Source: Acidimicrobiia bacterium (GTDB lineage Bacteria > Actinomycetota > Acidimicrobiia > Acidimicrobiales > Iamiaceae). From it: a stretch of DNA of 7,400 nt. A model generated the notes under the pieces. That model worked only from the letters and a program-made list of their open reading frames with translations, made no database searches and was not told the origin of the DNA. Made by a program: the position numbers and the translations under genes. Of this stretch, positions 5,501-7,400 are shown piece after piece (the stretch's first letter is position 1; every line of letters starts with the position of its first letter). The DNA lies in contig JAFBAD010000213.1 of assembly GCA_019247975.1 (NCBI GenBank), positions 1 through 7,400 of the forward strand, in the 5' to 3' direction.

Positions 5501-7400
5501 GAGCGCAGATCCTCGCCCACCACGCCGGTTGCCCGCAGCTGCGCCAGCCGCTCCGGCGTGACGATCTCGCCGAGCACCTCGTCGTTGTGCTGCCCGAGCG
5601 TGGGCGCGGGCCGGCGCATCCACCGCTCCACCGACCGGTAGCGGAACGGCACCACCGGCATCTCGTGCTGCCCGCTGACCGCGTGGTCCTCGACCTCGAA
5701 CAGCCCGCGGTGGCGCAGCTGCGGGTTGTGCACGGCATCACGGGCCGAGATCACCACTGCGCCCGGCACGCCGGCCGCCACGAGCAGCTCGACCACGTCC
5801 GCCGCCTCACGGTCCGCGCACCACGCCGACACCTGCTCGTCGATCGCGTCGTGGGCGGCCCGCCGTCCGTCCACGCCGGCCAGCGCCGGGTCGTCGGGCA
5901 GCCCGAGCACCTCGCGGAGCGCGACCCACTGCGCATCGGTGGCCACCGCAACCGCGACCCACCCGTCGTCGCCCGCGCAGCGGTACACCCCCTGCGGCGC
6001 GGCGACGGGACCACGGTTGCCCTCGCGGGTGAGGAGCGTGCCCGACGCATCGAGCTCGATGACCAGCTCTGCCGCGACGTTCAGCGCGGACTCGACCATC
6101 GCCGTCTCGAGCAGGTGGCCCCGCTCGTCCGCCGACGCGCCGTGACGCAGCGCGACCAGCGTCGCGAACGCGGCGTGCATCCCGGCCAGCGGATCGCACG
6201 CACCGCGCACGAGCACCGGCGGGCCATCGGACGGTCCGGTCATCCACGCCATGCCCGCGATGCACTCCATCGTCTGGGCGAAGCCGGTGCGGTCACGCCA
6301 CGGGCCGTCGAGCCCGAACGCCGGCATGCGCACCATGAGCACGTCGGGGTTCACCTCGTGGACCCGCTCCCAGCCGAGGCCGAACTGATCCATCACCCGG
6401 GGCGTGAAGTTCTCGACCACCACGTCTGCGGTGCGCACGAGATCCTCGAAGAGCGCGACGCCGTCGGGCGTCGTCAGGTCGATCGTGACCCCGCGCTTGC
6501 CGTTGTTCACCGCATGGAAGAGCGGCCCCCACTCGAACCACTGGGCCTCACTCGGCGGCCGGGTCGCGGAGAAGCGCATCGGGTCCGGCCGGGTGACCGA
6601 CTCGACCTTGACCACGTCGGCGCCGAGCGCGGCGAGCACATGCGGCATCGACGGTCCGGCCCACCAGGCCGTGCAGTCGACCACCCGGATCCCTTCCAGC
6701 GGCCGCTTCGGCGCGTCCTCGCTGGTCTGCGATGCACCACGTGACTCCCACTCGACCGCGCCGGTGTCGGCCCCGAGCTCGGGCGCGGCGGACGTAGGCT
6801 CAAGCGTGACGCCGTCGAGGCGGTACGGCACCCGAGGCCGGCGGAAGCGCCCCGAAGGCGACTTCTCGTACACGCCGCGCGCCTCGAACTGCTCGAACTC
6901 CGGCACCGACGCACCGTTGAGCACCGGGGCCGACGGGATGCGCAGCATGCTCGCCTCCTCGAGCACCTCGGCCGCGGTGCGCGCCGTGGTCCACGTGCGC
7001 ACCGCGTCGGTGAACGACGTCCGCTTGCGGAACCGGTACAGCGCGTTCGACAGCTGCGGGTCCTCGGCGAGCAGGTCGCTGCGTCCGATGAGCGCGAGGA
7101 GGTCCTCGAACTGCTGGGCGCTGTTCGTCGTCAGCACCACGTAATCGTCGGCGGTCGGCTCGATCGAGGGAACCTCGACGGTCCTCCCGGTCCCCCGGAT
7201 CTGCGGCCAGCCCATGAAGCTCGAGAAGACCGACGGGTACGTGCAGAGCGTGACCGTCATGCAGTCGAGCATGGCGACGTCGACCACCTCGCCGGGCCGG
7301 GCCGCCAACGCGGCGACCGCGGCGTACGTGCCGGTGATCCACTCGCCCAGCCGCCCGCCGACCGAGATGGGTGGTTCGCCGGGCAGCCCGCGGCTCCCGG
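5497..7400 (-). CDS. CaiB/BaiF CoA-transferase, tandem two-domain fusion (5' end outside window)
   Basis: At least 633 codons are open from the right edge to the TGA at 5499-5497; the N-terminus is missing. Family III (CaiB/BaiF) CoA-transferases move CoA between acyl groups through an aspartyl-CoA anhydride. Residues 1 to about 200 (numbered from codon 7398) are the C-terminal part of one transferase domain (GGRLGEW at 14-20, VDVAMLDCM at 39-47). A linker follows, then a complete second domain from about 233 (PLEGIRVVDCTAWWAGP) to the end. In that domain Asp402 in ACDPLAGMHAA (400-410) aligns with the catalytic Asp of formyl-CoA transferase, followed by GHLLETAMVESALN (427-440). In the first domain the aligned position appears to be Glu19, so only the second may be catalytic. 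The first Met-like codon at 7308 is an internal TTG, not a start. The gene is coupled to the P450 by a GTGA overlap. The acyl substrate is unknown. Confidence 0.9.
   Translation of the reverse strand, partial: GSRGLPGEPPISVGGRLGEWITGTYAAVAALAARPGEVVDVAMLDCMTVTLCTYPSVFSSFMGWPQIRGTGRTVEVPSIEPTADDYVVLTTNSAQQFEDLLALIGRSDLLAEDPQLSNALYRFRKRTSFTDAVRTWTTARTAAEVLEEASMLRIPSAPVLNGASVPEFEQFEARGVYEKSPSGRFRRPRVPYRLDGVTLEPTSAAPELGADTGAVEWESRGASQTSEDAPKRPLEGIRVVDCTAWWAGPSMPHVLAALGADVVKVESVTRPDPMRFSATRPPSEAQWFEWGPLFHAVNNGKRGVTIDLTTPDGVALFEDLVRTADVVVENFTPRVMDQFGLGWERVHEVNPDVLMVRMPAFGLDGPWRDRTGFAQTMECIAGMAWMTGPSDGPPVLVRGACDPLAGMHAAFATLVALRHGASADERGHLLETAMVESALNVAAELVIELDASGTLLTREGNRGPVAAPQGVYRCAGDDGWVAVAVATDAQWVALREVLGLPDDPALAGVDGRRAAHDAIDEQVSAWCADREAADVVELLVAAGVPGAVVISARDAVHNPQLRHRGLFEVEDHAVSGQHEMPVVPFRYRSVERWMRRPAPTLGQHNDEVLGEIVTPERLAQLRATGVVGEDLRS
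5510..5514 (-). promoter_or_regulatory. ribosome binding site for the P450
   Basis: On the minus strand GAGGA lies 9 nt before GTG 5500, inside the last codons of the CoA-transferase. With the GTGA overlap it supports the P450 start at 5500 rather than any of the earlier in-frame start codons, which would read back through the CoA-transferase. Confidence 0.55.

Noticed and set aside
4730..6744. Two long plus-strand open frames (303 and 385 codons) opposite the P450 and CoA-transferase
   Set aside because: They are mirror frames of genes with complete catalytic motifs and show His/Arg-rich compositions without domains.
7306..7308. Start of the CoA-transferase at the TTG at 7308
   Set aside because: The same frame stays open to the window edge and encodes conserved CaiB-type sequence (GGRLGEWITG), so the true start lies to the right of the window.

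Overview
The window comes from a very GC-rich genome with dense, coding-packed DNA, GTG starts and two GTGA start/stop overlaps. Two luciferase-like (LLM) oxidoreductases of the kind usually coupled to F420, a CYP124/125/142-type P450 and a double-domain CaiB/BaiF CoA-transferase together suggest an actinobacterium (Mycobacteriales or an Acidimicrobiia-type lineage). This placement is inference from gene content and base composition only.

Layout, left to right. (1) 1-1270, plus strand: the end of an unknown charged protein, a 69-residue single-pass membrane protein overlapping it by 4 nt, and LLM oxidoreductase 1. (2) 1268-1308: a near-perfect 19-bp hairpin running exactly from the stop codon of LLM oxidoreductase 1 to the stop codon of the convergent next gene, probably a shared two-way terminator. 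(3) 1306-2145, minus: a two-hotdog MaoC-type acyl dehydratase. (4) 2146-2269: a 124-bp divergent intergenic region, the only clear place for promoters inside the window. (5) 2270-4293, plus: LLM oxidoreductase 2 and, 2 nt later, a zinc-dependent alcohol dehydrogenase. (6) 4290-7400, minus: a CaiB/BaiF CoA-transferase fusion whose 5' end lies beyond the right edge, coupled by a GTGA overlap to a cytochrome P450. The P450 frame is broken by one nucleotide near 4703-4720.

Taken together the genes look like part of a catabolic island for a hydrophobic, probably isoprenoid or steroid-like carboxylic acid or alcohol. The P450 would hydroxylate, the alcohol dehydrogenase oxidise the alcohol, the CoA-transferase activate or exchange the acid as a CoA thioester, the MaoC protein hydrate an enoyl-CoA, and the LLM enzymes carry out flavin- or F420-linked redox steps. 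No substrate can be read from the sequence. There are no RNA genes, insertion sequences, CRISPR arrays or large repeats that I can see. I found no clearly new biological system; the most notable points are the stop-to-stop hairpin, the P450 frameshift, the stop-codon overlap at 4290-4293 and the asymmetric CoA-transferase fusion.
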